NCBI GenBank assembly: GCA_024508355.1
Contig: JAMZEJ010000006.1
Location: forward strand, 272,939 to 336,938
Length of the DNA stretch: 64,000 bases
Reading direction: 5' to 3'
Source of the DNA: Rhizosaccharibacter radicis
GTDB taxonomy: Bacteria > Pseudomonadota > Alphaproteobacteria > Acetobacterales > Acetobacteraceae
Part shown: one piece after another, positions 8,585-21,175 of the stretch
Numbering within the stretch: the stretch's first letter is position 1
Layout of the letters: the number at the start of each line of letters is the position of its first letter
The notes under the pieces: generated by a model
What the model saw: only the letters and a program-made list of their open reading frames with translations
What the model was told of the DNA's origin: nothing
Database searches by the model: none
Translations under genes and position numbers: made by a program

Positions 8585-9187
8585 ATGACCACCAGCACCG
8601 CGGAGCGGGTCGCCGATCATCCGATCGAGCCGTTCTTCCTGGAGCGCTGGTCGCCGCGCGCCTTCACCGGCGAGGCGATCCCGGAGAACGAGTTGTTCAC
8701 CCTGTTCGAGGCGGCGCGGTGGGCGCCCTCGTCCTACAATTCCCAGCCCTGGCGCTTCGTGTACGCGCGCCGGGACACGCCGCACTGGGAGCCGATGCTG
8801 GCCCTGCTGAACGAGTTCAACCAGTCCTGGGCCGCGCAGGCCGGGGCTCTGGTGATCGTGTTGAGCAACTCGGTGATGTTGCCGCCGGGCAAGGACCGGC
8901 CGGTGCCGTCGCACAGCCACTCCTTCGACGCCGGCGCCGCCAGCATGGCCCTGGCGCTCCAGGCCGCGCGGTCGGGCTGGGCGGCACACGCGATGGTGGG
9001 TTTCGACATCGACCGGGCCTTCGCGCAGCTCAATGTGCCGCAGGGCTACCGGGTGGAAGCGGCGATCGCGATCGGGCGGCGCGGCGACAAGTCGACCCTT
9101 TCCGAGGCGCTGCAGGAGCGGGAAGCCCCGAACGGCCGGAACCCGATCGGCCAGTTCGTCAGCGAGGGTCGTTTCAAGCCGGAGTGA
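8585..9187 (+). CDS. nitroreductase-family FMN-dependent oxidoreductase
   Basis: A 200-residue member of the nitroreductase fold, which uses NAD(P)H and FMN to reduce nitro compounds, quinones or related substrates. Family hallmarks are RWSPRAFTGEAIPE near the N-terminus, the FMN-contacting EAARWAPSSYNSQPWRF, a central GWAAHAMVGFD segment and the C-terminal AIAIGRRGD. I chose ATG at 8585 (GGAG 8 nt upstream) over TTG at 8561. The physiological substrate is unknown. It stands alone and is followed by a perfect hairpin. Confidence 0.87.
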   Translation: MTTSTAERVADHPIEPFFLERWSPRAFTGEAIPENELFTLFEAARWAPSSYNSQPWRFVYARRDTPHWEPMLALLNEFNQSWAAQAGALVIVLSNSVMLPPGKDRPVPSHSHSFDAGAASMALALQAARSGWAAHAMVGFDIDRAFAQLNVPQGYRVEAAIAIGRRGDKSTLSEALQEREAPNGRNPIGQFVSEGRFKPE

Positions 9188-9620
9188 CATCCACCGCCCG
9201 GCCTCCCGCCGGGCGGCTTCGCACACCCGTCGAGGCCCCGGATAGCGGGCTGCGGGGGCGCCCAACCCAAGATCAGGGATGCGTTGCAGAAGCCGCGACA
9301 TCCGGCGTGCGCGATGGGCGCCCGATACCTTGAGGCGACTGCAGGCGCATATCGCGCCTCGGGCGTCCGGCAGCGGCCTCGTGAAGAAGTGCGATAGGCT
9401 CGCCGACACACCAGGCCGCGGCTGATGCGCCGGGAGGCGCGGGCCAGCTCGTCGACGATGATCGTTAGCGTCTCGCGGGCCGGTTCCCGCGCCGACACGG
9501 GACAGACATTGCGACGACCGGGTGCCTGCCCACCACCGGCTGCGGGTGAATGGCCGCCGCCAGCATCCATCGGGCATCCGTCGCCACGCCCCGGGGACGG
9601 ATCGCTCCCGGGCCGGAGCG
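9188..9620. other. intergenic region between nitroreductase and ispDF
   Basis: This 433-nt region between convergent genes holds the hairpin at 9194-9216. On both strands the open frames are short or have only antisense-like Arg/Ala-rich composition. I see no tRNA-like cloverleaf, no repeat and no recognisable gene remnant. Confidence 0.4.
9194..9216 (+). terminator. hairpin downstream of the nitroreductase gene
   Basis: CCGCCCGGC and GCCGGGCGG form a perfect 9-bp stem with a 5-nt loop, starting 7 nt after the stop codon. There is no T tract. Confidence 0.45.
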
Positions 9621-10775
9621 TCAGGGCAACAGGACGGTCGCGGACGCCTGGGCGGCGATTCCCTCGCCACGGCCGCAGAAGCCGAGGCGCTCGGTGGTGG
9701 TGGCCTTGACGGAGATGCGCTCCACGTCGACCCGCAGCAGCTCGGCCAGCCGGTGCCGCATGGCGGTGGAGACCGGTCCGATCTTCGGACGTTCGCAGAT
9801 CAGGGTGACGTCGGCGTTCACCAGCACGCCGCCGCGCGCCAGGATGCGCTCTCCCGCATGCACCAGGAACCGGGCGCTGTCCGCGTCCTTCCAGGTGTCC
9901 TCGCTCGGAGGGAAGTGGCGGCCGATATCGCCCTCGGCGAGCGCGCCGTAGATCGCGTCGCACAGAGCATGGATGCCGACATCGGCGTCGGAATGCCCGG
10001 CGAGCCCCCGGTCGTGCGGCACCACGAGACCGCACAGCACCAGCGGCCGGGGCGGCGCATCGGTTTCGGTGAAGGCATGCACATCGAAGCCGGTGCCGGT
10101 GCGCGGCAGCAGCGCCGGGCCGATCAGGCGCTCCAGTCGCACGAGATCCTCCTCGAAGGTGAGCTTGATGTTGTCGTCGCTGCCGGGCACCAGGGCCACG
10201 GCGTGGCCGGCGCGCTCCAGCAGCAGCGCGTCGTCGGTGAGATCGGTGCCGGCCGCCTTGCGGTGCAGGTCGCGAAGCAGCGCGAAATGGAAACCCTGCG
10301 GCGTCTGCGCGCGATACAGATCGGCGCGGGGCACGGTTTCGGCGATCACGCCGTTCTGCCCCCGCTTGAGCGTGTCGGCCACCCGGACGGCGGGAATGGC
10401 GCCCGGGTGCGAGGCGAGCGCTTCCAGCACCGCGCGGATCACCGCCTCGGGCAGGTAGGGCCGGGCGCCGTCATGCACCAGCACGAGGTCGGGCTTGCGG
10501 TCCTCCGGCAGGGCGTCCAGGGCGTCCAGCCCGGCGCGGACGCTGTCCTGCCGGGTGTCGCCGCCGGGCACCACGGGCAGATGTTCCAGGCCGGTGAGGG
10601 CGTCGGCCAGCATGGCCGCATCCCCCACGGGCTGGAGCAGCCCGACATGGGGGATCAGCGCCTCGGCGGCGTGCCGGATCACCGGGCGGGCGCCCAGGGA
10701 GATGAACTGCTTCGGTTGGGCGCCGCCGAAGCGTCGTCCGACGCCGGCCGCGAGGAGGATGGCTGCGACACGCAT
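9621..10775 (-). CDS. ispDF: bifunctional IspD/IspF isoprenoid biosynthesis enzyme
   Basis: A 384-residue fusion carrying two steps of the MEP pathway. The N-terminal IspD half (about residues 1-225) turns MEP and CTP into CDP-ME: LLAAGVGRRFGGAQPKQ is the nucleotide loop, with VLVHDGARP and LTDDALLLE later. The C-terminal IspF half (about 226-384) cyclises CDP-ME-2-phosphate: TGFDVHAF and GLAGHSDADVGIHA are the metal-binding elements, with KATTTERLGFCGRGEGI at the end. The intervening kinase IspE is not in the window. Start ATG at 10775 places the IspD loop correctly; TTG at 10787 would add four residues. It is divergent from dusB. The fusion is known in alphaproteobacteria. Confidence 0.92.
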   Translation of the reverse strand: MRVAAILLAAGVGRRFGGAQPKQFISLGARPVIRHAAEALIPHVGLLQPVGDAAMLADALTGLEHLPVVPGGDTRQDSVRAGLDALDALPEDRKPDLVLVHDGARPYLPEAVIRAVLEALASHPGAIPAVRVADTLKRGQNGVIAETVPRADLYRAQTPQGFHFALLRDLHRKAAGTDLTDDALLLERAGHAVALVPGSDDNIKLTFEEDLVRLERLIGPALLPRTGTGFDVHAFTETDAPPRPLVLCGLVVPHDRGLAGHSDADVGIHALCDAIYGALAEGDIGRHFPPSEDTWKDADSARFLVHAGERILARGGVLVNADVTLICERPKIGPVSTAMRHRLAELLRVDVERISVKATTTERLGFCGRGEGIAAQASATVLLP

Positions 10776-10936
10776 GGGGCGGAGCAATGGGGCGGCGTCT
10801 TTCCGGGGTCAATACGTCTCGGCGGTTCGTTTCGTCCGGAGCGGCCTGCCGGGACCGGACGTGCCCGGCGGGACGACGCCCGAAATCTTCTCCGTCGATT
10901 GCAACGGGCTGCTGCGGGCGGTAATCTGCACAAATC

Positions 10937-12040
10937 ATGAGCAGCTTCTCGCAAGACGGGCAGACGACGGCGCGACCCGGGTTCACGCCGGCGATCCGGC
11001 CGATCGACCTCGGACGTGGCGTGCGCATCGAGACGCCGGTGATCCTGGCGCCGATGTCGGGCGTGACGGACCTGCCGTTCCGGCGGCTCGCCCGGTCGCT
11101 GGGTGCCGGGCTGGTGGTGTCCGAGATGATCGCGTCCTGGGCGATGGTGCGCGAGAACGCGGCGACGCTGCGCATGGCCGAGGTCGCGGGCGACGGTCCG
11201 AACGCGGTCCAGCTCGCGGGGTGCGACCCGGACGCCATGGCCCAGGCGGCGCGGATCGCGGTGGATCGTGGCGCGGACCTCGTGGACATCAATTTCGGCT
11301 GCCCGGTGAAGAAGGTGGCCGTCGGTCAGATGGCCGGTTCCGCGCTGATGCGCGACGAGGTCCTGGCGGGGCGGCTGCTCGACGCGGTCGTCCGCGCGGT
11401 GGACGTGCCGGTGACGCTGAAGATGCGCATGGGATGGGACCACCAGAGCCTCAACGCGCCCGTGCTCGCCCGTCTCGCCGAGCGGAGCGGCATCCGCATG
11501 GTCACGGTGCACGGCCGCACCCGGCAGATGTTCTATACCGGCCGCGCCGACTGGCAGTTCGTCCGCCGGGTGAAGGAGGCCGTTTCGCTGCCGGTGATCG
11601 TCAACGGCGACATCCTGGATGCCGAGGACGCGCTGGAAGCCCTGCGCCAGTCCGGTGCGGACGGGGTGATGATCGGCCGCGGCTGCTATGGGCGGCCCTG
11701 GCTGCCGGCACAGGTGGCGCACCGGCTGGTGACGGGCGAGACCGTGGCGGACCCCGACATCGCTCAGGAGAAGCGGATCCTGCTCGCCCACTACCAGTCG
11801 ATGCTGGACCATTTCGGCCACCATCCGGGCCTCCGCCTCGCCCGCAAGCACGTGTCCTGGTATTCGGCCGGCCTGCCGGGTTCGGCGCAGTTCCGGTCCG
11901 CGATCAACCGGATCGACGACGCGGCGACCGCGCTGTCCCTGATCAACGGTTTCTACGATCCGCTGATCGAGTCGGGGTTCCGCCGCGAGGGCAGGCGTGC
12001 CCTGGCCGAAACCGCGCAGCCCGCGGCGGAAGCCGCATGA
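10937..12040 (+). CDS. dusB: tRNA-dihydrouridine synthase DusB
   Basis: A 367-residue flavoprotein that reduces uridines in the tRNA D-loop. The TIM-barrel begins [16 protein letters not shown]. The catalytic cysteine lies in NFGCPVKKV, and [11 protein letters not shown] and [14 protein letters not shown] supply FMN and substrate contacts. As in many alphaproteobacteria (and in enterobacterial dusB-fis), it leads a regulatory operon. Its stop overlaps the ntrB start (ATGA), so synthesis of the nitrogen sensor is coupled to it. The first ~20 residues before IRPIDLG are variable. Confidence 0.93.
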   Translation: MSSFSQDGQTTARPGFTPAIRPIDLGRGVRIETPVILAPMSGVTDLPFRRLARSLGAGLVVSEMIASWAMVRENAATLRMAEVAGDGPNAVQLAGCDPDAMAQAARIAVDRGADLVDINFGCPVKKVAVGQMAGSALMRDEVLAGRLLDAVVRAVDVPVTLKMRMGWDHQSLNAPVLARLAERSGIRMVTVHGRTRQMFYTGRADWQFVRRVKEAVSLPVIVNGDILDAEDALEALRQSGADGVMIGRGCYGRPWLPAQVAHRLVTGETVADPDIAQEKRILLAHYQSMLDHFGHHPGLRLARKHVSWYSAGLPGSAQFRSAINRIDDAATALSLINGFYDPLIESGFRREGRRALAETAQPAAEAA

Positions 12041-13206
12041 GGCAGGCGGTTCTGAGCCGACGCCGCAAGCCGCCGGTACCCGTGCTGGGCGAGGGTGCGC
12101 AGATCGCCGCCCGCGCGGGCGACCGGGAGCCGGACGCCGCCGCGATGCTGGAAGCGCTGCCAGAGCCGGTGCTGCTGATCGGCCCCGAGGATCGCATCCG
12201 CTTCGCCAACGGCATGGCGGAGCCTTTCTTCGGGCTGTCGAAGTCCCAGCTCCGCGTCCACGGGCTGCGCGACCTGCTGCCCGGCGACCACCCGTTGTTC
12301 ATGCTGATCGGTCAGGTGCGCGCCACCGGTGCCACGGTGGCCGAACACGGGCTGATCCTGGAAGGTCCGCGCCTGATCCGTCGTGCCGGCGTGACGGCGC
12401 ACGGCACCCTGCTGGCCGACGACCCGGACGCGGTGCTGCTGACGCTGCACGACGTGTCCGGCGCCCAGGCGCTCGACCGGCAGCTCAGCTTCCGCAATCC
12501 GGCGCGGTCGGTGTCGGGCATGGCGGCGATGCTGGCGCACGAGGTCAAGAACCCGCTTTCCGGCATCCGCGGCGCGGCCCAGCTCCTGGAAAGCACGGTG
12601 GCGGACGGCGACCGGGAGCTGGCGGTGCTGATCCGCGACGAGGCGGACCGGATCAAGGCGCTGGTCGAGCGCATGGAGATGTTCAGCGAGAAGCCGATCG
12701 AGCGGCGGGCGGTGAACATCCACCGGGTGCTGGAACATGTGCGCACGCTGGCGCAGAGCGGGTTCGCTGCGCATCTGCGCTTCATCGAACAGTACGATCC
12801 CTCGTTGCCGCCGGTCTGGGGCAATCGCGACCAGCTGGTGCAGGTGCTGCTGAACCTGGTGAAGAACGCGGCGGAAGCCATCACGGCGGGTCCCGGCACC
12901 GGCGAGATCACGCTGGGCACGGCCTATCGGCACGGCGTCCGGCTGGCAGTGACGGGACATGACCGGCGGGTCCACCTCCCGCTGCTGGTGACCGTGCGCG
13001 ACACCGGGCCCGGCATTCCGGAGAGCATCCGGCCGCATCTGTTCGAGCCGTTCCTGACCACCAAGCCTTCCGGCAGCGGCCTTGGGCTGGCGCTGGCCGC
13101 CAAGATCGTCGGCGACCATGGCGGCTCCATCGAGATCGAGAGCCGGCCCGGCCGGACCGACGTGCTGCTGCACCTGCCGATCATGCCCGACGACGGCGAC
13201 GGCTGA
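12037..13206 (+). CDS. ntrB: nitrogen regulation sensor histidine kinase NtrB
   Basis: A 389-residue cytoplasmic kinase/phosphatase of the NtrB/GlnL family that controls NtrC in response to PII. A PAS domain spans about residues 33-140. The phosphoacceptor His is near H168 in [13 protein letters not shown]. The N box NLVKNAAEA lies near 262-270, followed by DTGPGIP and the [11 protein letters not shown]-lid motif. All catalytic boxes are intact and there are no membrane segments. Translation is coupled to dusB by ATGA. A 54-nt gap separates it from ntrC. Confidence 0.94.
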   Translation: MRQAVLSRRRKPPVPVLGEGAQIAARAGDREPDAAAMLEALPEPVLLIGPEDRIRFANGMAEPFFGLSKSQLRVHGLRDLLPGDHPLFMLIGQVRATGATVAEHGLILEGPRLIRRAGVTAHGTLLADDPDAVLLTLHDVSGAQALDRQLSFRNPARSVSGMAAMLAHEVKNPLSGIRGAAQLLESTVADGDRELAVLIRDEADRIKALVERMEMFSEKPIERRAVNIHRVLEHVRTLAQSGFAAHLRFIEQYDPSLPPVWGNRDQLVQVLLNLVKNAAEAITAGPGTGEITLGTAYRHGVRLAVTGHDRRVHLPLLVTVRDTGPGIPESIRPHLFEPFLTTKPSGSGLGLALAAKIVGDHGGSIEIESRPGRTDVLLHLPIMPDDGDG

Positions 13207-13260
13207 CCGCTCCCCGCCCGCCTTCCTTATCTCCGCCCGCGTCCCGCCCGAGTATCCCGC

Positions 13261-14709
<1,449 letters not shown>

Positions 14710-14717
14710 CCGATCCC

Positions 14718-16997
14718 GTGAGGCTTCCCGGCCGGCGGGCTGCCGCGATCGACCGTCCGGGCGGTGAGCCGCCGCGGCGGGACGGAAGGCGCCGGGTGAG
14801 GGCGGTCGTGCTCGGCCGCACCGGCACGCTGGTTCTCGCGGCCGTGGCGCTGGCGCTGGGGCTGGCGAGCTTCGTGGTGCTGTCCGGCGGCATGTCGCTG
14901 GCACGCCGTCCGCACCTCGAATACACGCTGTTCGCTTGCAATCTCTGCGTGCTGGTGCTTCTGGCGACCGCGCTCGGGCTGCGCGTGGCGCGGGTGATGG
15001 CCGACCGGCGGCGCGGGCTCGCGGGGTCCAGGCTGCACGTGCGGCTGATGCTGTTGTTCAGCGTGGTGGCGGTGACACCCACCATCGTGGTGGGCATCTT
15101 CGCCGGGTTGTTCTTCCATTTCGGCATCCAGATCTGGTTCTCGGACCGCGTGCGGTCGGCGCTGGACGAGGCTTTGCAGGCCTCTTCCGGCTATCTGTCC
15201 GAGCACAACAACAACATCCGGGCGGATGCCCTGGCGATCGCGGGCGATCTCAGCCAGGCCGACACCTTCCGCTACGCCGATCCGCGCGCGCTCGGCCAGA
15301 TGCTGGTGGACGAGAAGAACAGCCGCGGTCTGAACGAGGCCGCGATCTACGACGCGCTCACCAACGAGATCGTGCTGTCGACGGGGATGCTGGGCGGCCT
15401 CGGCGTGTCGGTGCCGCCGGCCGCGGCCACCATGCTGGCCCGGTCGGGGGACGTGGCGATCCTGGACAGTCCGGACGGCCAGACGGTGAGCGCGGTCACC
15501 GGGATCGGCGGCCCGAACCCGTCCCTGATGCTGGTGATCTCGCGGCCGGTGGATCCCGTGATCCTGGAGCACATGCACAAGACCCAGCGGGTGGTGGCCG
15601 ACTACAATCGGCTGGCCCAGCACCGGTCGGGTCTTCAGCTCACCCTGGTGATGATCTTCGCGCTGGTGGCGCTGCTGGTGCTTTCGGCGGCGGCCCTGAT
15701 CGGGTTGCTGCTGGCCAATCAGATCGCGCGGCCGGTCGGGCTGCTGATCCTGGCGGCCGAGCGGGTCCGGGAGGGCGATCTGGGCGTGCGGGTGCCGGAA
15801 GCCGAGCGGGACGACGAGGTGTCGGGGCTCAGCCGGGCCTTCAACCGCATGACGGACGAGCTTTCGTCGCAGCGACGGGAGCTGATGGAGGCCTACGGGC
15901 AGATCAACGAGCGCCGGCGCTTCACCGAGGCGGTGCTCAGCGGCGTGTCGGCCGGGGTGATCGGGCTGGATGAGGACCAGCGCATCGAGCTGCCGAATCG
16001 CACGGCGAGCGCCCTGCTGGACACGGATCTGGAGTCGATGATCGGGCAGCCGCTCCTGGCGCTGGTGCCGGAGTTCGAACCTCTGCTGCTGCTGGCCCAG
16101 CGGCAGCCCGACAAGGCGCAGACCGGCGAGGTGCAGCGCATGGCGGGGGGCAGCAAGCGGACGCTGCTGGTGCGAATCGGCCCGGAGATGCGCGGCACGG
16201 TAACCGAGGGCTACGTGGTCACCTTCGACGACATCACCGAACTCCAGTCGGCGCAGCGCAAGGCGGCGTGGGGCGACGTGGCACGCCGCATCGCGCACGA
16301 GATCAAGAATCCGCTGACCCCGATCCAGCTTTCGGCCGAACGGCTGAAGCGCCGCTTCCTGCGCGAGATCCAGAGCGACCCGGATACCTTCAGCCAGTGC
16401 GCGGACACGATCGTCCGGCACGTGGGCGACATCGGTCGGATGGTGGATGAATTTTCCGCATTCGCGCGCATGCCGCAGCCGCTGATCAAGCCGGAGGATC
16501 TGTCGCGGATCGCCCGGGAAGCGCTGGTGCTCCAGCGCGGCGCGCACCCCGAGCTCCGCTTCACCACCGAGATGCCCGATCGCGGACCTGTGGTGCCCTG
16601 CGACCGGCGGCTGCTGGGACAGGCGCTGACCAACCTGCTGCAGAACGCCGCCGACAGCATCAACATCCGCGCGACCGGGCAGCAATCGCCGGTGGCCGCG
16701 ATGGAGGACGGACAGCCCGCGGCGCATCGCGGCTTCATCGACGTGGCGATCGTCCAGCGGGAGGACGTGGTGGAACTGCGCGTGTCCGACGACGGGGTGG
16801 GGCTGCCCGTCGAGAACCGGGCGCAATTGACCGAGCCCTACGTGACCCACAAGCCGAAGGGGACGGGGCTGGGGCTTGCCATCGTCAAAAAGATCATGGA
16901 GGACCATGGCGGCACGGTCATGCTCGGCGATCGCCCGGGCGGGGAAGGAGCAGTGGCGACGTTGATACTGCCTTTGAAAGTCCCCCATGGCGCATGA
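14718..16997 (+). CDS. ntrY: membrane-bound sensor histidine kinase NtrY
   Basis: A 759-residue sensor. Hydrophobic segments near residues 33-55 and 70-90, a third around 105-130 and one near 305-330 flank an extracytoplasmic sensory region. A HAMP domain (about 330-385) and a PAS domain (about 400-510) follow. The His box is RRIAHEIKNPLTPIQLSAER, and N and G boxes (NLLQNAADS, DDGVGLP, GTGLGLA) are intact. NtrY with NtrX acts in nitrogen, nitrate-respiration and redox responses of alphaproteobacteria. The GTG start has no clear ribosome-binding site; GTG at 14796 is possible. The last 11 nt overlap ntrX. Confidence 0.92.
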   Translation: MRLPGRRAAAIDRPGGEPPRRDGRRRVRAVVLGRTGTLVLAAVALALGLASFVVLSGGMSLARRPHLEYTLFACNLCVLVLLATALGLRVARVMADRRRGLAGSRLHVRLMLLFSVVAVTPTIVVGIFAGLFFHFGIQIWFSDRVRSALDEALQASSGYLSEHNNNIRADALAIAGDLSQADTFRYADPRALGQMLVDEKNSRGLNEAAIYDALTNEIVLSTGMLGGLGVSVPPAAATMLARSGDVAILDSPDGQTVSAVTGIGGPNPSLMLVISRPVDPVILEHMHKTQRVVADYNRLAQHRSGLQLTLVMIFALVALLVLSAAALIGLLLANQIARPVGLLILAAERVREGDLGVRVPEAERDDEVSGLSRAFNRMTDELSSQRRELMEAYGQINERRRFTEAVLSGVSAGVIGLDEDQRIELPNRTASALLDTDLESMIGQPLLALVPEFEPLLLLAQRQPDKAQTGEVQRMAGGSKRTLLVRIGPEMRGTVTEGYVVTFDDITELQSAQRKAAWGDVARRIAHEIKNPLTPIQLSAERLKRRFLREIQSDPDTFSQCADTIVRHVGDIGRMVDEFSAFARMPQPLIKPEDLSRIAREALVLQRGAHPELRFTTEMPDRGPVVPCDRRLLGQALTNLLQNAADSINIRATGQQSPVAAMEDGQPAAHRGFIDVAIVQREDVVELRVSDDGVGLPVENRAQLTEPYVTHKPKGTGLGLAIVKKIMEDHGGTVMLGDRPGGEGAVATLILPLKVPHGA

Positions 16998-18384
16998 GAT
17001 CCTGATCGTCGATGACGAGCCGGACATCCGGCTGCTCATCGAGGGCATCCTCAGCGACGAGGGCTACGAAACCCGTGTCGCCAGCGACGCCGACAGCGCG
17101 ATCGCCGCGTTCCGGGCCCGCCGGCCGTCGCTCGTGATCCTGGACGTCTGGTTGCAGGGCTCGCGGCTGGACGGCCTTGGCATCCTCAAGGCGTTGCAGG
17201 GCGAGGAGCCCAGCGTGCCGACCGTGATGATCTCCGGTCACGGCACCATCGAGACCGCGGTGCAGGCTCTCCAGCACGGCGCCTACGATTTCATCGAGAA
17301 GCCGTTCCAGTCCGACCGGCTGCTGGTGGTGGTCCGGCGCGCGCTGGAAGCGGCCAAGCTGTCCCGGGAGAACGCGGAGCTGCGGCTCCGCGCCGGCCCG
17401 GAAACCATCCTGAACGGCAACAGCTCGGCCATCGCCGCCGTGCGCACCCAGATCGACCGCGTGGCGCCTACCGGTTCCAGGGTGCTGATCTCGGGCGCCG
17501 CCGGGGCCGGCAAGGAGGTCGCCGCCCGGATGATCCATGCCCGCTCGCGTCGCGCGGAAGGACCCTTCGTGGTGCTGAACTGCGCCACGCTGGCGCCCGC
17601 CCGCTTCGAGGAGGAGCTGTTCGGCATCGAGGGCGTCACGGACGGGCAGGGGCCGTCGCGACGCACGGGCCTGCTGGAACGGGCGCATGGCGGCACGCTG
17701 CTGCTGGACGAAGTGGCGGACATGCCCCTGGAGACGCAGGGAAAGATCGTCCGCGCCCTGCAGGACCAGACCTTCGAGCGCATCGGCGGCGCGGCCCGGG
17801 TCAAGGTCGACGTCCGGGTGCTGGCGATCACCAACCGTGACCTCCAGGGCGAGATCGCCGCCGGCCGGTTCCGCGAGGACCTTTATTATCGTCTGGCGGT
17901 GGTGCCGCTGCGGCTGCCCAGCCTGCGCGAGCGGCGGGACGACATCCCCGAGCTGGCCCGGCTGTTCCTGTCGCGCTCGGCAGAAACGGCCGGTCTGCCG
18001 CGGCGCGACCTGTCGGTGGACGCGTTGTCGGCCCTGCAGAGCTACGACTGGCCGGGCAATTCGCGCGAACTGCGCAATCTGATGGACTGGCTGCTGATCA
18101 TGGCGCCGGGCGGCTCGGAGGCGATCCGTGCCGAGATGCTGCCGCCGACGATCGGGCAGGGCGCTCCGGCGCTGCTGCGCTTCGATCCGACGGCGGATGT
18201 GATGGGCCTGCCGCTGCGGGAAGCGCGCGACCTGTTCGAGACGCAGTATCTTCAGGCCCAGCTGCTGCGGTTCGGCGGCAACATCAGCCGCACGGCGGGC
18301 TTCGTCGGCATGGAGCGCAGCGCGCTGCACCGCAAGCTCAAGCAGCTGGGCGTCAGCTCGGAGGACAGGGCGGCCGCCGGCTGA
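16987..18384 (+). CDS. ntrX: NtrX response regulator lacking the GAFTGA loop
   Basis: A 465-residue NtrC-type regulator partnered with NtrY. The receiver has phospho-Asp at about D53 (VILDVWLQG). The AAA+ domain has a P-loop SGAAGAGKE and Walker B TLLLDEVADMP. Between ELFGIEG and TGLLERAHGG, where NtrC has GAFTGA, the sequence reads VTDGQGPSRR, so the sigma-54 contact loop is missing. The C-terminal Fis-type HTH (NISRTAGFVGMERSALHRKL) is intact. NtrX of alphaproteobacteria is known to lack this loop and probably works with sigma-70-type polymerase or as a repressor. It overlaps ntrY by 11 nt. Confidence 0.93.
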   Translation: MAHEILIVDDEPDIRLLIEGILSDEGYETRVASDADSAIAAFRARRPSLVILDVWLQGSRLDGLGILKALQGEEPSVPTVMISGHGTIETAVQALQHGAYDFIEKPFQSDRLLVVVRRALEAAKLSRENAELRLRAGPETILNGNSSAIAAVRTQIDRVAPTGSRVLISGAAGAGKEVAARMIHARSRRAEGPFVVLNCATLAPARFEEELFGIEGVTDGQGPSRRTGLLERAHGGTLLLDEVADMPLETQGKIVRALQDQTFERIGGAARVKVDVRVLAITNRDLQGEIAAGRFREDLYYRLAVVPLRLPSLRERRDDIPELARLFLSRSAETAGLPRRDLSVDALSALQSYDWPGNSRELRNLMDWLLIMAPGGSEAIRAEMLPPTIGQGAPALLRFDPTADVMGLPLREARDLFETQYLQAQLLRFGGNISRTAGFVGMERSALHRKLKQLGVSSEDRAAAG

Positions 18385-18532
18385 GCCCGGCGACGGGAAA
18401 GGGCTGCCCATGATGCGGGTTCCTCGGCTGGTCGTTCGATCAGGCGGCTGCTAGAAGATGCGCTTACCCTCTTGACGTTCGCCCGGACCCGCTTCCGTCG
18501 CGAAATGTCGGCAACAAGAAGAAGGCCGCGAC

Positions 18533-18802
18533 ATGCCCAAGGACAGCTCGCAGAACGTGCAGGACGTATTCCTGAACCACGTGCGCAAGTCTAAGACGCC
18601 GGTCACCATCTTCCTGGTCAATGGCGTGAAGCTTCAGGGCATCATCACCTGGTTCGATAATTTCTCCGTCCTGCTGCGCCGCGACGGCCACACGCAGCTC
18701 GTGTACAAGCACGCCATCAGCACGGTGATGCCGGCGGCACCGATCGCGCTGTTCGACCAGGCGCGGGACGGTGCGCCGGAGGCCGCCGGCGAGCAGGGCT
18801 GA
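18533..18802 (+). CDS. hfq: RNA chaperone Hfq
   Basis: An 89-residue Sm-like protein that forms the hexameric ring pairing small RNAs with mRNAs. The Sm1 region [22 protein letters not shown] and Sm2 core LVYKHAIST with the KH motif are intact; the acidic/Ala-rich tail is short. A TTGACG hexamer at 18472-18477 in the 148-nt leader may be a -35 element giving hfq its own promoter, but I see no clear -10. hflX follows after 14 nt, the classic hfq-hflX arrangement. Confidence 0.96.
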   Translation: MPKDSSQNVQDVFLNHVRKSKTPVTIFLVNGVKLQGIITWFDNFSVLLRRDGHTQLVYKHAISTVMPAAPIALFDQARDGAPEAAGEQG

Positions 18803-18816
18803 GGCGACCCGGCTTC

Positions 18817-20124
<1,308 letters not shown>

Positions 20125-20126
20125 GG

Positions 20127-20159
20127 GCCGGAACACCGGGCCTTGCGCGGCGTTCCGGC
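20127..20159 (+). promoter_or_regulatory. inverted repeat after hflX overlapping an EcfG-like promoter motif
   Basis: GCCGGAAC (20127-20134) and GTTCCGGC (20152-20159) form an 8-bp inverted repeat that could end the hflX transcript. The same bases contain GGAAC-N16-CGTT (20130-20154), the form of general-stress EcfG sigma promoters in alphaproteobacteria, about 41 nt before the next start codon. Either reading could be chance in GC-rich DNA. Confidence 0.3.
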
Positions 20160-20194
20160 TGAACGGAAACGCCACACAACAGGAGGGGAAGGTC

Positions 20195-21034
20195 GTGAAC
20201 AACCCCTTTTCCACCCGCGACCTTCTCGAGATCCTCCAGGTGATGCGCGCGGCCGCCCGCAGCGAGATCATGCCGCATTTCAGGCGGCTCGATACCGATG
20301 CGGTGCGGGCCAAAACCGGCCCCTGCGACCTGGTCACGGTGGCGGACGAGGCCGCCGAGACCGTCATCTCGGAGGGCCTGCGGCGGCTGCATCCAGGTGC
20401 GGCGGTCGTGGGAGAGGAGGCGGCTTCCGCCGACCGGTCTCTTCTGGAACGACTGGTGGATGCGGATCTCGCATTCACCGTAGACCCGATCGACGGCACG
20501 TCGAACTTCGCGGCCGGGGTGCCCATGTTCGGGGTGATGGTGTCGGCGCTGGTCCGCGGCGAGGTGGTTGGGGCGGTGATCCACGATCCGGTCTGCGACG
20601 ACGCGATGATGGCGCTGCGGGGTGAGGGGGCCTGGCTCGAACGTCCCGACGGCGATCGCGTCGACCTCCGCGTGGCACCCCCGGTATCTCCCGACGCGAT
20701 GACGGGCAATGCCAGCTGGCGCCATCTGCCGCCGACGCTGCGCGACCGGGTCGCGTTGAGCCTGCCTCGGGTGCTGGCCAGCTGGGATTATCGTTGCGCC
20801 GCGCACGAATACCGGATGCTGGCCTCCGGGCACTGCCACTTCCTGCTCTTCAACGGGCTGATGCCCTGGGACCACCTGCCGGGCTGGCTGCTGCACAGCG
20901 AGGCGGGCGGCTACGGCGCGCATTTCGATGGCAGCCCGTTCCGGCCCGGCACCCTGGACGGGGGACTGCTCTACGCTCCGGACCGCGACAGCTGGCTGGC
21001 GCTCCGCGAGGTCCTGTTCGGAGACGCCGTCTAG
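20195..21034 (+). CDS. inositol-monophosphatase-family phosphatase
   Basis: A 279-residue Mg2+-dependent phosphatase of the IMPase/FBPase/CysQ superfamily. Metal-binding elements are VGEEAAS (about residues 70-76) and DPIDGTSNF starting at about D97. The C-terminal WD motif is replaced by MPWDHLPGWLL, which still supplies the aspartate. The substrate could be myo-inositol-1-phosphate, another sugar phosphate or PAP. The GTG start has a strong AGGAGGGG site upstream. It is separated from hflX by 70 nt carrying the inverted repeat and may have its own promoter. Confidence 0.85.
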   Translation: MNNPFSTRDLLEILQVMRAAARSEIMPHFRRLDTDAVRAKTGPCDLVTVADEAAETVISEGLRRLHPGAAVVGEEAASADRSLLERLVDADLAFTVDPIDGTSNFAAGVPMFGVMVSALVRGEVVGAVIHDPVCDDAMMALRGEGAWLERPDGDRVDLRVAPPVSPDAMTGNASWRHLPPTLRDRVALSLPRVLASWDYRCAAHEYRMLASGHCHFLLFNGLMPWDHLPGWLLHSEAGGYGAHFDGSPFRPGTLDGGLLYAPDRDSWLALREVLFGDAV

Positions 21035-21175
21035 CGTCTCGCACGGACCGGGCCGCCCTGGGCAACGCTGGTGCTTTACCGACGTCGATCCCGAAGCAAC
21101 ACGCCGGAACCAGCGGTTCCGACGCGAGGGCGTCCAAAAGGGGATCGCCGTGCCCGGCTCGTGGAGCACCTTCTT

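Noticed and set aside
9250..9560. Possible gene remnant on the minus strand (a TLTIIVDELARASRRI-like stretch)
   Set aside because: Too short and isolated, with no start site or flanking homology; probably chance.
9522..10940. Long plus-strand frame opposite ispDF
   Set aside because: Antisense to a well-conserved fused enzyme; low-complexity composition.
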